Shown: positions 11,488-21,630 of the stretch, piece by piece
Layout of the letters: each line of letters begins with the position of its first letter
How positions within the stretch are numbered: position 1 is the first letter of the stretch
NCBI GenBank assembly: GCA_920105625.2
Contig: OV050030.1
Span: 94,432,652-94,496,651 of the forward strand
Reading direction: 5' to 3'
Origin: Clusia tigrina
Lineage: Eukaryota > Arthropoda > Insecta > Diptera > Clusiidae
Length of the DNA stretch: 64,000 nt
Translations under genes and position numbers: made by a program
The notes under the pieces: model-generated
Told to the model about the DNA's origin: nothing
What the model saw: the letters and a program-made list of their open reading frames with translations, nothing else
Database searches by the model: none

Positions 11488-12977
11488 TTTTTTTTTTTTT
11501 TTTATTACAAGAATTTATTATTTATTGAATCAGTTTAAATTAAGCCTAAAGTCACTAAAAAATAATTATAACCCAAATTGAATTTAGCCATCAAAATTTC
11601 GGCTCTGCTTCGCTCTTTAAAAGGCCGGAAAGTCTCTTCTTTGCAGGCGGGATCAGCTTATCGGTTTTGCGAGGGATTTAGCTAGTGGATTCGGGTGATT
11701 TTCCAGTTTTGCTATGTATATCTGCTTTCTAGACTTTATTTCTGTGATAATTGTTAGTATTTTCAGGTCTTTGTTAATATTATCGTTACGCAAGTACCAT
11801 GGAGCACCTGCTATTAACCTAAGTATCTTTGACTGACACCTTTGAATTATGGCAAAGTTAGAAGCGGATGCATTACCCCACAGTTGAATCCCGTACAACC
11901 ATATCGGCTTAATAACTGCATTGTATAGGAGGATTTTGTATTCTAGACTTAAGGTAGATTTGTAGTATATTAGCCAATGCAGCTTGGCGACCTTCAACTT
12001 CATATTTAAAATTTTGGCTGAAATGTGCGTACTCCAAGCCAAGTGCCTGTCTAAATGAATTCCGAGGTAAGTGACTTCATTAGCTTGTGGAATCTGGATA
12101 TTATTGACCCGAATGGCAGGACACGTACCAGGCTTCAAAGAGAATGTTACGTGCTTGCTTTTTTGCTGATTAACATTTATACGTCACATTCCTAGCCATT
12201 CTTCTACCCTAAATAAGGGCTCTTGTAGTGCCCTCGACGCCTTTATCGAACATTTATTGCAACTAAGTATGGCGCTATCATCCACAAATGTTGAAATTAG
12301 CGTACTTTCACTTATAGGAGTATCAGTTGTGAATATTACATATAATGTAGGGCCTAGAACGCTACCTTGGGGCAAACCGGCTAAAATTAGAAAATCTTCG
12401 GATATAAATTCGTTTACTTTGACACTGAAACGTCTATTGGAGAAGTAAGACCCAAGAATTTTATGATAGCTTTATGGAAGAAGCTTTTTGATTTTAAACA
12501 TCAGTCCTTGATGCCATACCTTATCAAATGCTTGAGCCACGTCAAGGAATATTGCAGAGCAAAACTCCCCAAGTTTAAATGCTTTTCTTATTTCATTTGA
12601 AATTCGATTCACTTGCTCAATAGTGCTGTGCTTTTCGGGAAAACCGAATTGGTGTTGCGGTATAACGCTATGTTCATGAAGAAATGCAGATAGTTTATTT
12701 AATAGTAGTTTCTCAAACAATTTGGAAAGGCAAGGCAATAGGCTGATAGGTTTATATGATGACAGCAGCGTTCCGTCTTTTTCAGGTTGAGCTATCATAC
12801 ATATCTGAGACTTCTTCCATGCATTCGGATAGTAACCGATGCCCAAAATTGCGTTAAGAAGCTTACAGAGAAATGCTGATGCAGAATCTGGTAACTGTCT
12901 TAGCATTTTCGGGGTAATATTATCGAATCCAGGTGATTTTTTTGGATTCAGTTTTTGAATATGTTTGGCTATTTAAG
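11488..12977 (-). mobile_element. Jockey-type retrotransposon, arm A, main part
   Basis: Minus-strand non-LTR element ending in a 16-nt poly(A) (T-run 11,488-11,503) preceded by AATAAATTC. Coding pieces: 12,906-12,472 (fingers and palm, with CSAIFLDVAQAFDKVWH, motif A), a frame break, 12,375-12,184 (MPQGSVLGPT, motif B, and FVDDSAIL, motif C with the first Ala of FADD changed to Val), and 12,138-11,653 (thumb and C-terminus). A stop (TGA at 12,184-12,186) and frameshifts inactivate it. The 5' remainder lies beyond the BEL insertion at 21,490-21,630, and there the element abuts the SAP-gag LTR element. Confidence 0.85.
12967..12977. repeat. 11-bp duplication flanking the BEL element, left
   Basis: GGCTATTTAAG here and at 21,490-21,500, immediately outside the two LTRs. 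The empty site in arm B reads GGCTATTTCAG once. This marks the BEL insertion point in the Jockey element. Confidence 0.9.
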
Positions 12978-13435
12978 TGTTATGAAGAGCCAAGTAGCTT
13001 GCTGATTCCATCTTTTTTTTTGTTTAATATTTTTAATGATAAATTTGAAACAATTTTGGTTTAATAAACAAAGAAAGTTTAAGTATACACACAAGTATAT
13101 TATATATTATATATTAAGAAAAATAGGCTTAATTTATGAAAAGCACACTATATTTTTTTTAAATTATAGAATCAGTTTCGTCTATTGGGTATTCGGCAAC
13201 CTCCTTGGTTGCGAGTTACAAATCAACTGAACTCGGCACGCAGTATTGCCGACCGACTCTCCTCCACTGCCTGAGTCAGCACTTTTGCATGGCAAAAATA
13301 AAGATGGCTGCGGCCTGCCGCACGACTTTGGCGGGACTCAATGAGGGGAATTCTCTCCGCACTGAGTCCCGCTCAGAGTCGCATGGTGACTGTGTGCAGG
13401 CAGCAGCCATTGTCAGGAGGGCTCCGGCGCGAACA
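12978..13435 (-). repeat. BEL 3' LTR
   Basis: 458 bp, TGTTATGAAG ... GCGCGAACA in plus reading, so the minus strand reads TGTTCGCG ... CATAACA. It lacks about 33 bp (AGAATTCAATATTTTCACAC region) present in the other LTR and carries an extra ~10 bp near 13,243-13,252. Confidence 0.93.
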
Positions 13436-13436
13436 T

Positions 13437-13450
13437 GCCGCCCCCTTGCA
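13437..13450 (-). other. BEL polypurine tract
   Basis: The minus strand reads GCAAGGGGGCGGCA directly before the TGTTCGCG start of the 3' LTR. This is the expected site for plus-strand priming. Confidence 0.75.
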
Positions 13451-13505
13451 GTATTGCAAGAGAGATGACGACCTATTCCCGCCTGCTCCCATCCTGATGC
13501 ACCCC

Positions 13506-13994
13506 TCAGTGTAAGAGGTGGTGATGTCGCCGGTGGCACCGGGAGCACCCCGGCTGTTCGCAGCTGTGGGTGAAGTGTTTCACCCCCAGGCAAACGAAAC
13601 AAAGTTTCCGGCTCGCGACCGCCTCTCTCCTGCGCCGCGATGATAACTGCAGGAACGCCCGGCATACTGTGATGGTGTGCCCCCAGCGCTTACACATCTC
13701 GAACGGGCGTTGTGGAGCCGCTTCCGGGTGCGAGACTGCCGTTGCTGAGGATGTTGTTTGAGATGCCGCAGCCACCACTGGGGCGCGGGACGTCGCAGCC
13801 ACCACTGGGGCGCGGGATGTCGCAGCCACCACTGGGGCGCGGGATGTCGCAGCCACCACTGGGGCGCGGGATGTCGCAGCCACCACTGGGGCGCGGGACA
13901 TCGGTCGTGAAGCACGTGGTACAACGCTCCCTGGCGTGGACCCCTGATTGGGAAGGCGGCGGACGCTCATCGGACCGCGCTGCAGGTGGTGCAA
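13506..13994 (-). CDS. Gag-like zinc-finger ORF downstream of BEL integrase
   Basis: A 162-codon open frame between integrase and the 3' LTR. From residue about 100 it has the cysteine/histidine array that normally closes a BEL gag: MCKRWGHTITVC, then LCFVCLGVKHFTHSC and CSRCHRRHHHLLH. Before that lie five copies of the 9-residue unit SRAPVVAAT, encoded by a 27-bp minisatellite. The element already has a gag with its own zinc knuckle at 18.6-19.8 kb, so this is a second, differently placed gag-type module. It could be a remnant of recombination with another BEL element or a true accessory ORF. The start codon at 13,994 is only the first ATG in frame and is not certain. Confidence 0.6.
   Translation of the reverse strand: MHHLQRGPMSVRRLPNQGSTPGSVVPRASRPMSRAPVVAATSRAPVVAATSRAPVVAATSRAPVVAATSRAPVVAAASQTTSSATAVSHPEAAPQRPFEMCKRWGHTITVCRAFLQLSSRRRREAVASRKLCFVCLGVKHFTHSCEQPGCSRCHRRHHHLLH
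13765..13899. repeat. 27-bp minisatellite, five copies
   Basis: Five adjacent 27-bp units starting at 13,765, 13,792, 13,819, 13,846 and 13,873 (core GCAGCCACCACTGGGGCGCG). They are nearly identical and preserve the reading frame of the gag-like ORF on the minus strand. Confidence 0.95.
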
Positions 13995-14136
13995 TCCGGG
14001 CTCGGGTGCGCGATGGCGTAGCTGCCGCTGTGGTGCTGGATGCTGTCATGACATCGTGGGTGCGAGACGGCGCCGCTGCCCCCAGATTGTGAGACGTTGT
14101 CGACCCCTGTAGCATCACGGGGGCAGGGAACACCAA

Positions 14137-14512
14137 CTGTACCCTCGGAGTACACGCGAGGCACTGCCCGATATAACGTCTTCCACGTCAGTCAGCTCGG
14201 CACGATGGGCAGATCTGTGGAAAATCAAATTTTATAATATGTCCTGGGCTTACGAGAAGGCTAATAATAAAGTTAGGATGCTAATAGTAGGAGAAGTAAC
14301 GGCTTCAAGACTACGTACAGTACTACAATTTTATCCCGTGGCATAGCCAGGCGAGATCTATGACTACAGTTTAGCGAGGAAGACTAAGGATTCCATGGCG
14401 AGGAAACGAGGAGGTATACGAGTATATAAAAAAGGAGAGGCTACGAACTAAAACTAGAGGCTACGAAGAATGGAACTAGCTACAGAAATGGCCAAAAGAC
14501 CGGATGCCGGGA
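14137..14512. other. Non-coding spacer between integrase and 3' ORF
   Basis: About 375 bp without a convincing frame. Purine-rich on the plus strand. Possibly leader sequence for the 3' ORF. Confidence 0.45.
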
Positions 14513-15942
14513 TTACTCAGCCTGCACTCCCGCTCGAGGGAGTAGAACCATCTTGGTGATGGGCCTTGTAACGATTCCGCGTGCTGTCCCCACTTTCGCG
14601 ACTCGCACTCTACCGCCTGAGTCCGGGTGGACCTCAGTGATCCTTCCCAATCGCCATTCGTTGGGTGGAACGTGGTCATCCTGCAGTACCACCAGATCTC
14701 CGTTAGCTGCATTTTCCTGGATGGTCTTCCACTTTGTCCTGCGCTGGCACTCCAAAAGATACTCATGTTTCCAACGTACTGAGAACTGTTGGGAGAGAAC
14801 TTGAAGCCTACGCCATCGATTAAGAATAGAAAGAAAAGGGGTGGTCTCCTCCGAGACGGCTGGTGCAAGAAGTGGTCCCCCTACTAGAAAGTGCCCTGGG
14901 GTAAGTGGTTGGAGATCGTCGGGATCGTCACTGAGTGCGCTAATCGGTCGAGAATTCAGACATGCCTCGACGCGGGCTAATACCGTCGCCAACTCCTCAT
15001 ACGTATACCGGATCTGCCCACCCATACGTTTGAAATGGTGTTTGAAGCTCTTTACTGCGGCTTCTCACAGTCTCCCATATGGGGAGCGTTTGGAGGTATA
15101 AAATGCCATTTCAATTGGTGAAACCAATGCTGCGTGGTTGCCTGATCCTTAGCTTCTCGAATCACACGTGCGAACTCCATGCGCACTATCTTCTCTGCTC
15201 CCACAAAATTCTTTCCATTGTCGGAATAAATGTTAGCTGGGCACCCCCGTCGCCCAATGAATCTAGACAGGGCGGCTAAAAAGGCCTGGGTAGTTAAATC
15301 CGTGGTAGCTTCTAAATGGGCGGCCTTTTTGGCGAAACACACAAAGATGCACACGTAGCCTTTTGTCATTTTATACCCCCGCCCTTGAAACGTTTTAATT
15401 TCTAAAGGACCCGCAAAATCAACCCCCGCGGTGCTGAAAGGACGAGACAGGGTGGTGCGTTCCGGGGGCAAAGGCGCCATGATCTGGCTCAATCTACGTT
15501 TCTTTTCTACCAGGCAAGTTTTACACCCTAAAATGGTACCCTTGACTAAAACCTTTGCGCGTGGAACCCAATATTGAGTTCGAAGGAGCCGAAGCATAAG
15601 CTGATTTCCCCCATGCAACGAGATTTGATGGGTGAACTCAACGAGCAGTCGTGTAAACTGTCCGTGGTACGGCAAAATTTGTGGGTGTCGTTCGGAGAAC
15701 GGGATCTGAGTGGAATGCGCTAGGCGTCCGTTCACTCGAATCGACCCATCGGAATGAAGGAAGGGGTTCAAGGTGAGCAGAGAACTCGAATTGGAAATGG
15801 GTTGCCCGTTCTGTAAGCATCCATACTCCTTGGGGTAGTACATCTGCTGCGTTATGGTCGTTACGAGAAGTGTAGCGGCAACAATCTCTGCAGTCGTGAT
15901 AGGCGACCCCGGGGGTGGGGCGTGGTCACGTAACTTTCGCAT
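14513..15942 (-). pseudogene. BEL integrase
   Basis: Block 15,942-15,052 contains the N-terminal HHCC zinc domain (HGGNQLMLRLL ... CKTCLVEKK) and the core with AGVDFAGP (first Asp) and IYSDNGKNF (second Asp). The catalytic Glu region, normally ...HMGGLWEAA, is damaged: one base is missing after HMG, and in the restored frame a TGG would be TGA. The C-terminal DUF5641-like domain is open at 15,025-14,513 (LTPGHFLVGGPL, then WPLG-like VHPDSGGRVR). Product would join element DNA into the chromosome. Two lesions at the Glu motif inactivate it. Confidence 0.9.
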
Positions 15943-16101
15943 AGCGTATTTAGAAAAGCGCTAGATATAGCACACAACCCGCAGTGCTCGCGGCAACGAT
16001 GAGAAACGCAGCATCAAGTCATCATGCTGTTTGACCTGGATTGTATGCGTAGCAACGTTGCGCTGTTCCTCCAGAGCGTCTGGGCTAGCGATTTTCGAAG
16101 G

Positions 16102-16748
16102 CTAAGGCCAGGAATTTGAGTCGTGGGTAAGCCATGCCGGATCGCTCCACCATAAATGGTTGTGAACAAGCGCTGCTGGAGTTACCCCCCGACTGGCAAG
16201 ATCAGCCGGATTGTCTGCAGACCTGACATGTCTCCAGCATTCCACACCTACTTTACTTGAAATGGTGGTAACCCGATTAGCTACGAAGGTTTTCCATGTA
16301 TGCGGGGATTTCTGGAGCCAAGCCAAAACTATGGTCGAATCCGTCCAACAAAACAAGTTGCCGGAGGTGACTCCCACCCTTGTCCGAAGTGCCGCCACCA
16401 ACTCGTATAACAATACCGCGCCACAAAGTTCTAAGCGAGGTAAGGTGCTACCCGCGACTTAGCCACTAATAAGTGGGACGTGACAGTATCGCCGCACTGC
16501 CATCGCACATACAGCGCGGCGGCGTATGCCGCTTGCGAAGCATCGCAAAACGCATGGAACTGGATATCTACATCCGGTGCAGACCCCACCCAACGCGGAA
16601 TTCGAATCTGCGAGATGTCGTCATATGCCCCTAAAAATTCCCTCCAACGACTGGATGAGGCGAGGGTCAGCGATTCGTCCCAGTCAGTTCTGTCCCCCCA
16701 AATCTGTTGCATCAAGATCTTGGCCACACAGCAACAGGTGCCAGCCAT
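16102..16748 (-). pseudogene. BEL RNase H region
   Basis: 16,748-16,431 carries the start of RNase H (IQFHAFCDASQAAYAAALY, first catalytic Asp), and after a frameshift 16,413-16,102 carries MLYELVAALRT (equivalent of the ELxAA motif), FCWTDSTIVLAWL (catalytic Asp) and the RSADNPADLASRG end. The region up to integrase (16,100-15,942) is a frame-shifted linker. RNase H would remove RNA from the RNA-DNA hybrid. Confidence 0.88.
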
Positions 16749-18082
16749 CCCGATGGATCAAACAGTTGAGCTATAATCGATAGCACCTTGCGTTTTGTGG
16801 CTCGTGGGTCGAAGCAAATGGGCTGAAGATGAAAGTAGAAATGGTCAGTCTTTGCGTTCCACCGGATTCCTAATATCTTAGTTAAACTAGCTTCATCCAG
16901 CTTCAGAAAATCCTCTCGGAGCAAGTGGTCCGGAGGCAAAGAGGAGAGAATGGCTTCCGTATTAGCTGTCCACTTTCGCATGGAAAAGCCGGCAGAGTCG
17001 AGTGCACGGATCAACTCATCTCGAGTCTGTATCGCTGCGTTCGCATTATGTGTGCCGACCAAGGCGTCGTCCACATACTTACATTCACGCAATACCCGGG
17101 CTGCTAGGGGTAGGTCCTCCTCGACATCCGTCGCGAGCTGTTCCAATGTCCTAATCGCTAAGTAAGGTGCACAGTTGACTCCGAAGTTATCCGTTTGTAA
17201 CTCGTAATCGGAGACTGGCGCTGCAGGAGAGGCCCTAAAAACCATTCGCTGGTACGGGGCGTGCTTTGGAGCTACTCTAATCTGCCGATACATCTTTTGC
17301 AGATCCCCATTAAAGACGAACTGAAACATTCGCCATCGCACGATAAGTTGTGTCAAGTCAGCCTGCAAGGTGGGACCCGTATATAAGACATCATTCAAGC
17401 TGAGGGTGCTGGTGGTTGCTTGAGATGCATTGAACACCACTCGCAACTTGGTGGACGTACTCTCGGGTTTCATTACCGCATGATGAGGCAAATAATAGTG
17501 AGCAAGAGCGCCTGAAGGTGGAGGCGGGACTTTGACCATATGATCAAGAATCAAATACTCCTGTACCACGGAGTCATACTGGTTTTTCTGCTCAGGGTTA
17601 CGAAGTAACCTGCTTTCATTGAGCTCGAACTGCTTTAACGCAATGTGCCGAGAAGCCCCAAGTGACTCCTCAGGCAGGTGCCTTGGTTTGAACGGTAGTT
17701 CTACTACATACCGCCCAGAAGATTCTCTGTAAGTGGTTCGGGAATACAAGTCAAGGCACGCCTGGTCACCGGGCGATAACCGTTTCTCCTTAGGTGGCTG
17801 CTCTACCTCCCAGAATCTCTGCAAGAGCTCTTCGACCGGGTGGCCGGTCTCAATTTGTACCCTTGCACAAAATGTCTGTGTCGAGCTCTCAGGCATGGGT
17901 CCTGTGAGAATCCACCAAAATACAGTTTCCTGTGCAATTAATGACCCAATAACGTCACGCTTCAACCCATCAAGCAACACCATCGGATATAAATCACTCC
18001 CTATCAAAATGTCGACTTGTGAAGAGTTTGAAAGGCTTGGATCAGCCAGTTGTAAGCCGGCCAATTGGGCATATTGTTGCAT
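16712..18082 (-). CDS. BEL reverse transcriptase
   Basis: A 456-codon open frame. Residues 1-150 are the linker after protease with IGSDLYP and WWILTGPMP motifs typical of BEL pol. The RT follows with LPHHAVMKPES, LRVVFNAS, motif A VFNGDLQKMYRQI, motif B region DNFGVNCAPYLAIRTL and motif C YVDDAL (YVDD at 17,066-17,077). It ends with the FSMRKWTAN...LGIRW connection segment. All RT motifs are present and the frame is intact, which contrasts with the broken flanking domains. The polymerase would copy element RNA in cytoplasmic particles. Confidence 0.93.
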   Translation of the reverse strand: MQQYAQLAGLQLADPSLSNSSQVDILIGSDLYPMVLLDGLKRDVIGSLIAQETVFWWILTGPMPESSTQTFCARVQIETGHPVEELLQRFWEVEQPPKEKRLSPGDQACLDLYSRTTYRESSGRYVVELPFKPRHLPEESLGASRHIALKQFELNESRLLRNPEQKNQYDSVVQEYLILDHMVKVPPPPSGALAHYYLPHHAVMKPESTSTKLRVVFNASQATTSTLSLNDVLYTGPTLQADLTQLIVRWRMFQFVFNGDLQKMYRQIRVAPKHAPYQRMVFRASPAAPVSDYELQTDNFGVNCAPYLAIRTLEQLATDVEEDLPLAARVLRECKYVDDALVGTHNANAAIQTRDELIRALDSAGFSMRKWTANTEAILSSLPPDHLLREDFLKLDEASLTKILGIRWNAKTDHFYFHLQPICFDPRATKRKVLSIIAQLFDPSGWLAPVAVWPRS

Positions 18083-18094
18083 GGATACCCCTAG

Positions 18095-18448
18095 TCAGGG
18101 TAATTTGCTGGTTAAGGTGTGCAGCACTAATGCTGACACCGGGAGCCGCACAGTACTGCCGAGAGGTGACCCTAACATTAGGTCGCACGGTTTTGTCACG
18201 TTAGCGGCCACCACATTGCTTACCCCGGACACTTGGGCATGCACGGTACGCGTAGGGAGTCGCAGGCGTCGTTGGAGCTGATCTGAGATAAAAGACCCTT
18301 CCGACCCAGGGTCGATCAATGCCCGAGCCATGTAATAGACTCCCTGATACCAGACGTGAATAATGGCGGTACCTAAAAGCACACGTTTGGGTAGCCGACC
18401 TCGGGCTCGATATGGACCGGATCGTCCCTGGACTGTAGCGGGTACCAC
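18095..18448 (-). pseudogene. BEL aspartic protease
   Basis: The frame 18,448-18,095 has ARALIDPGSEGSFISDQL, the position of the catalytic D-S/T-G, here D-P-G, followed by the hydrophobic SLxxLPV-type region. It ends with a stop just before the RT frame, so protease and RT are now separated. The protease would cut the Gag-Pol polyprotein. The Ser-to-Pro change next to the catalytic Asp may itself be harmful. Confidence 0.78.
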
Positions 18449-18559
18449 CTGTGCAGTGTGGGCGAAGGATGGTGTAGCAGGTTGAGCGGACGTGGTGGCC
18501 GCGTTGCGTACGTTGGATGGTCGTCTGCCTCGAGGCGGCGTCGTGCGTGGTGGGGCTCT

Positions 18560-18700
18560 TATGCTCCGGTTCGGGAGCGGCTCACGGTGCAGCAGAGTAT
18601 GGTGCCGCTCTTGGCACGTAAAACATATTTTTTTTCGTATTTACTCGTGCAATTTGACACACGATGATCCCCCTTCAAACAATTCACGCACAAGTGGAAG
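18560..18700 (-). pseudogene. BEL gag zinc knuckle
   Basis: A short frame on the minus strand reads RFHLCVNCLKGDHRVSNC, a CX2CX4HX4C knuckle, followed by SKYEKKYVLRAKSG. It lies between the gag body and protease, where BEL elements have their nucleic-acid-binding fingers. A stop after about 50 codons breaks the link to protease. Confidence 0.7.
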
Positions 18701-18704
18701 CGAT

Positions 18705-19756
18705 TTACCCATCCCCATCGCTCTGATACATCAGCGTTGATGAAAGTAGGGCAGTGGGAGACCCGTTGGCCTTCCGGATTGATTTTGCCTGATGAGCCTG
18801 CACGTGGCTATTACGGAGTGGTGTTGAGCGGTTCCCCGCAGTCTCCCGCGCGTGATCCGTCTGGCAGACATCAGAGACCGCCTCTAAAGTTTGGAACCGT
18901 TTCGAGAGGAACTCCTCCATCGCCACCCAAGTCGGAATATCCGCATGATCTGCAAGGGACTGCTCCCAAAGAGAAAGGGTCCTCTCCGGCAACCGAATGG
19001 AACTCCAGTATATAAAAATTGGATATCAACTGCCTACATCCACCGACAGCTCCTGCAATGCCATAATGCAGTTGCTAACTTCCCGCTGCAGCCCCTTTAG
19101 CTCCGACCCACTTTCTTTACCTATGGTACGCATCGTGAATAGGGACTTCAGCTGACAATTAATGAGCTTGCGCCGATTTTCGTACCGGGCAGTAAGCCTC
19201 GCCCACGCCTGATCAAAACCGCTATTGGTCAATTGGCATTGGTCCACGATTTCTCGCGCCTCCCCCCTAGTTTTTGCCCTCAGGTGGTACAGCCGCTCGA
19301 TGTTAGATAGCCGAGCGTTCCGAAGGAACAGCGCCGTGAACATATCACGGAAGGTGATCCACTTGGAGTACTCCCCCCCGAAAATCTCAATATCGCAGGG
19401 AGGCACCGGGATACTATGGGATTGAGAAGACAGCTCAGAGACTCCTCGGAAGGCACCGCTGGAGAGACGGTCAGGGATTGCATTAGACCACTGATCCGAG
19501 CATGATCCTGTTTATACATGGCAAAACTTGCTACGAATCGTTGCCGTATGGACTCTTTAATGGCTATGCATTTTTCGTCTAAATTCGCTTCAATGACCGC
19601 TGCAGCCTTCGCCTCCTCCAACGCCTGCCATAAGTCTACCAATTCAGTCAGATCAAGGCGAAGATATTCAAGGTTTTGGGAGGCGGAAGAGTTTCGCTCG
19701 AACTCAATAACAAACGCGGTCAGGCTATCAGCCGCGTCTATCAGCGGAGTCAGCAT
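18705..19756 (-). pseudogene. BEL gag
   Basis: Frame 19,756-19,280 begins MLTPLIDAADSLTAF and is rich in helix-forming residues. A frameshift near 19,410 leads to 19,406-19,026 with MPPCDIEIFGGEYSKWITF, the conserved start of the DUF1759-type gag core of BEL/Pao elements, and LSNIERLYHLRA. A further shift leads to 18,992-18,705 (MPERTLSLWEQSLAD..., IPTWVAMEEFLSKR). Together they give a gag of normal extent broken by at least two frameshifts. Confidence 0.85.
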
Positions 19757-19759
19757 AGT

Positions 19760-20988
19760 TGCAGACCGCTTGACCTGAGAACGCAGCTCAATGATGGCAA
19801 AACGTAATCAGAACACGGAAATACACTACACCTTCACGTCGACACACCCCGTTACCGAGCTATCTGTGTAAACAATTGACCCGCTGACGTGGCTGATATG
19901 ACTGAAGAGTCTACACACCGTAACAGACAATCCCCAGTAGGAATGAACTACGCGAAGCCCAGGCAGTGACGACCGCACTGAACAACTACAATCGAAAAAA
20001 TTTAAGGAATGTCCCAACTTGACACACCCAACGCAGCGCTGTGAGCTGCTGTATGTGACCCGGACCTTGCGTCGCTCGTGAGTACACCGATACAGGGTAA
20101 TATCAAAGACCAAAGAAAGACAAGTTGGCAGCGCTGTGAGCTGCGAAAAACTGTGATGTACGGATGTCAAAGAGTATACGTATTTTTCAGCGTAGTAATA
20201 TGGGGATGTTCAAGCACCGCTGGCACACGGTTTGCTGTGAAAAGGCGTCGGCAGCGCTGCGAGCTGCGGACTGCGAACCTAATTACACCGCACTCGTGTC
20301 GGAAATGTCGATCATCCACTACGTTAACCGTTGTTGACCCGTTAGTATGGAACACTACCGACAACGGTGTAACTTACCGGTTCACCAACAACGGTACGCA
20401 ACGTACAGTAAACAGGCTCTGGGCAGCGCAGTGAGCTGCAGACCCCCACGCCAATGTAGAAGCAAAAACAATATGCTCCTAGCCCTTACTTGCAACACGA
20501 TACTACTTCGACGCGGCGATATACGCTCGCAATACGGATAGCCCGAACAGCTGACCCACAAGAGTTGTGAGTGTGACACCCGCCTTAATTCGTATCAACA
20601 CACAAAGCAACTCGCAAAACTAGGGCACCGAATGCACAACGGAATAGCGGAATAGCGGCAATGGCAATAGCATGCAAAGTGACTGTGAAAAAATCTGCGC
20701 ACAAGCAGCTGCACACGGCTTATGGTAACCGGCGTCGGCAGCGCTTTGAGCTGCAGACTGCGAACCGAATTACGCAGTACCTGCTGCTGTGCAAGAATCT
20801 ACACACACACACACTCACACGAGTGACGATACGGAAATGTACCGTTTACCGCGACGACCGTACCCAACCGAATTATGTGATACAAGAGGCAAATCAAAAA
20901 TATGCGTTCAATATTACAAATGACAAGAATTATTCAATACTCTATGATATATAATATAAAAATTAGAGACTTACCGAACGCAGATGTG
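19760..20988 (-). other. BEL leader with dispersed repeats
   Basis: About 1.2 kb of untranslated leader between primer site and gag. It contains five copies of GCAGCGCTGTGAGCTGC or close variants at 20,033, 20,128, 20,251, 20,423 and 20,738. Copies 3 and 5 share a longer block (GGCGTCGGCAGCGCT ... ACTGCGAACC.AATTAC). No convincing coding frame. Confidence 0.7.
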
Positions 20989-21006
20989 ATCCGGCTCGAA
21001 GGACCA
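20989..21006 (-). other. BEL primer-binding site, tRNA-Tyr
   Basis: The minus strand reads TGGTCCTTCGAGCCGGAT directly after the 5' LTR. Its complement, ATCCGGCTCGAAGGACCA, is the 3' end of fly tRNA-Tyr with CCA as I remember it. 18 of 18 positions pair. Confidence 0.8.
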
Positions 21007-21489
21007 TGTTATGAAGAGCCAAGTAGCTTGCTGATTCCATCTTTTTTTTTGTTTAATATTTTTAATGATTAATTTGAAACAATTTTGGTTTAATAAACAA
21101 AGAAAGTTTAAGTATACACACAAGTATATTATCTATTATATATTAAGAAAAACAAAAAGAATTCAATATTTTCACACTAGTAAAATAGGTTTAATTTATG
21201 AAAAGCACACTATATATTTTTTTAAATTATAGAATCGGTTTCGTCTATTGTGTATTCGGCAACCTCCTTGGTTGCGAGTTACAAATCAACTGAACTCGGC
21301 ACTCGACCGACTGTCTTCCTCTGCCTGAGTCGGCACTTTCGCATGGCAAAAATAAAGATGGCTGCGGCCTGCCGCACGACTTTGGCGGGACCCAATGAGG
21401 GGAATTCTCTCCGCACTGAGTCCTGCTCAGAGTCGCATGGTGCCTGTGAGCAGGCAGCAGCCATTGTCAGGAGAGCTCCGGCGCCAACA
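21007..21489 (-). repeat. BEL 5' LTR
   Basis: 483 bp, TGTTATGAAG ... GCGCCAACA in plus reading. It keeps the 33-bp block absent from the other LTR. It is followed by the right copy of the 11-bp flanking duplication (21,490-21,500). Confidence 0.93.
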
Positions 21490-21630
21490 GGCTATTTAAG
21501 GAAGGGAAATTTTAATAGGCTGAGAAATCTTAGTACTGCAAGGTAAGGCAGGCAATGCAAAGGAGTTTGTAGCTATATTCGGCTGGAATACGTTGCATAG
21601 ATGTCGTGCAAAGCAGAGTGATTTTTCTTT
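21490..21630 (-). pseudogene. Jockey arm A, upstream part, fused to SAP-gag
   Basis: The 140 bp beyond the BEL element continue Jockey copy A (SLCFARHLCNVFQPNIAT, start of the RT region). At about 21,630 the reading passes without a stop into the coiled-coil of the SAP-domain gag: the frame 21,723-21,496 begins MQQQLQQNSQAADEKMQL and ends in Jockey sequence. This is the breakpoint at which arm A stops matching arm B. Confidence 0.8.

Larger units (their letters stand above)
12978..21489 (-). mobile_element. BEL/Pao LTR retrotransposon, nearly complete
   Basis: An 8.5-kb element inserted into Jockey copy A. On the minus strand it has: 5' LTR (21,489-21,007), tRNA-Tyr primer site, a long leader, gag, a zinc knuckle, protease, reverse transcriptase, RNase H, integrase, an extra gag-like zinc-finger ORF, polypurine tract, and 3' LTR (13,435-12,978). 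The gene order PR-RT-RH-IN in one pol and the DUF1759-like gag are those of BEL/Pao. Several frameshifts and stops make it defective. The LTRs differ by an approximately 33-bp indel, a 10-bp indel and scattered substitutions, so the insertion is not very recent. Confidence 0.92.
9229..21630 (+). repeat. Arm A of a large inverted duplication
   Basis: Read in order, this interval without the nested BEL element (12,978-21,489) is the reverse complement of 23,860-27,580. It contains a Helitron N-terminus, the unidentified ORF, a spacer and a Jockey element. The two arms share flanking sequence beyond the Jockey 3' end (ATTATTAGTAAACGGAATTA), so they are duplicates of one locus and not independent insertions. 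Confidence 0.85.

Noticed and set aside
13712..14092. Plus-strand ORF with a repeated PPLGRGMSQ unit
   Set aside because: Antisense of the 27-bp minisatellite in the gag-like ORF; the minus frame has real zinc-finger sequence.
18458..18740. Plus-strand ORFs opposite BEL gag/protease
   Set aside because: Antisense to recognised minus-strand coding blocks with a zinc knuckle and retropepsin.
20989..21006. tRNA-Tyr-like sequence as a tRNA gene
   Set aside because: Only the 18-nt 3' end is present, directly next to the BEL LTR; it is a primer-binding site.
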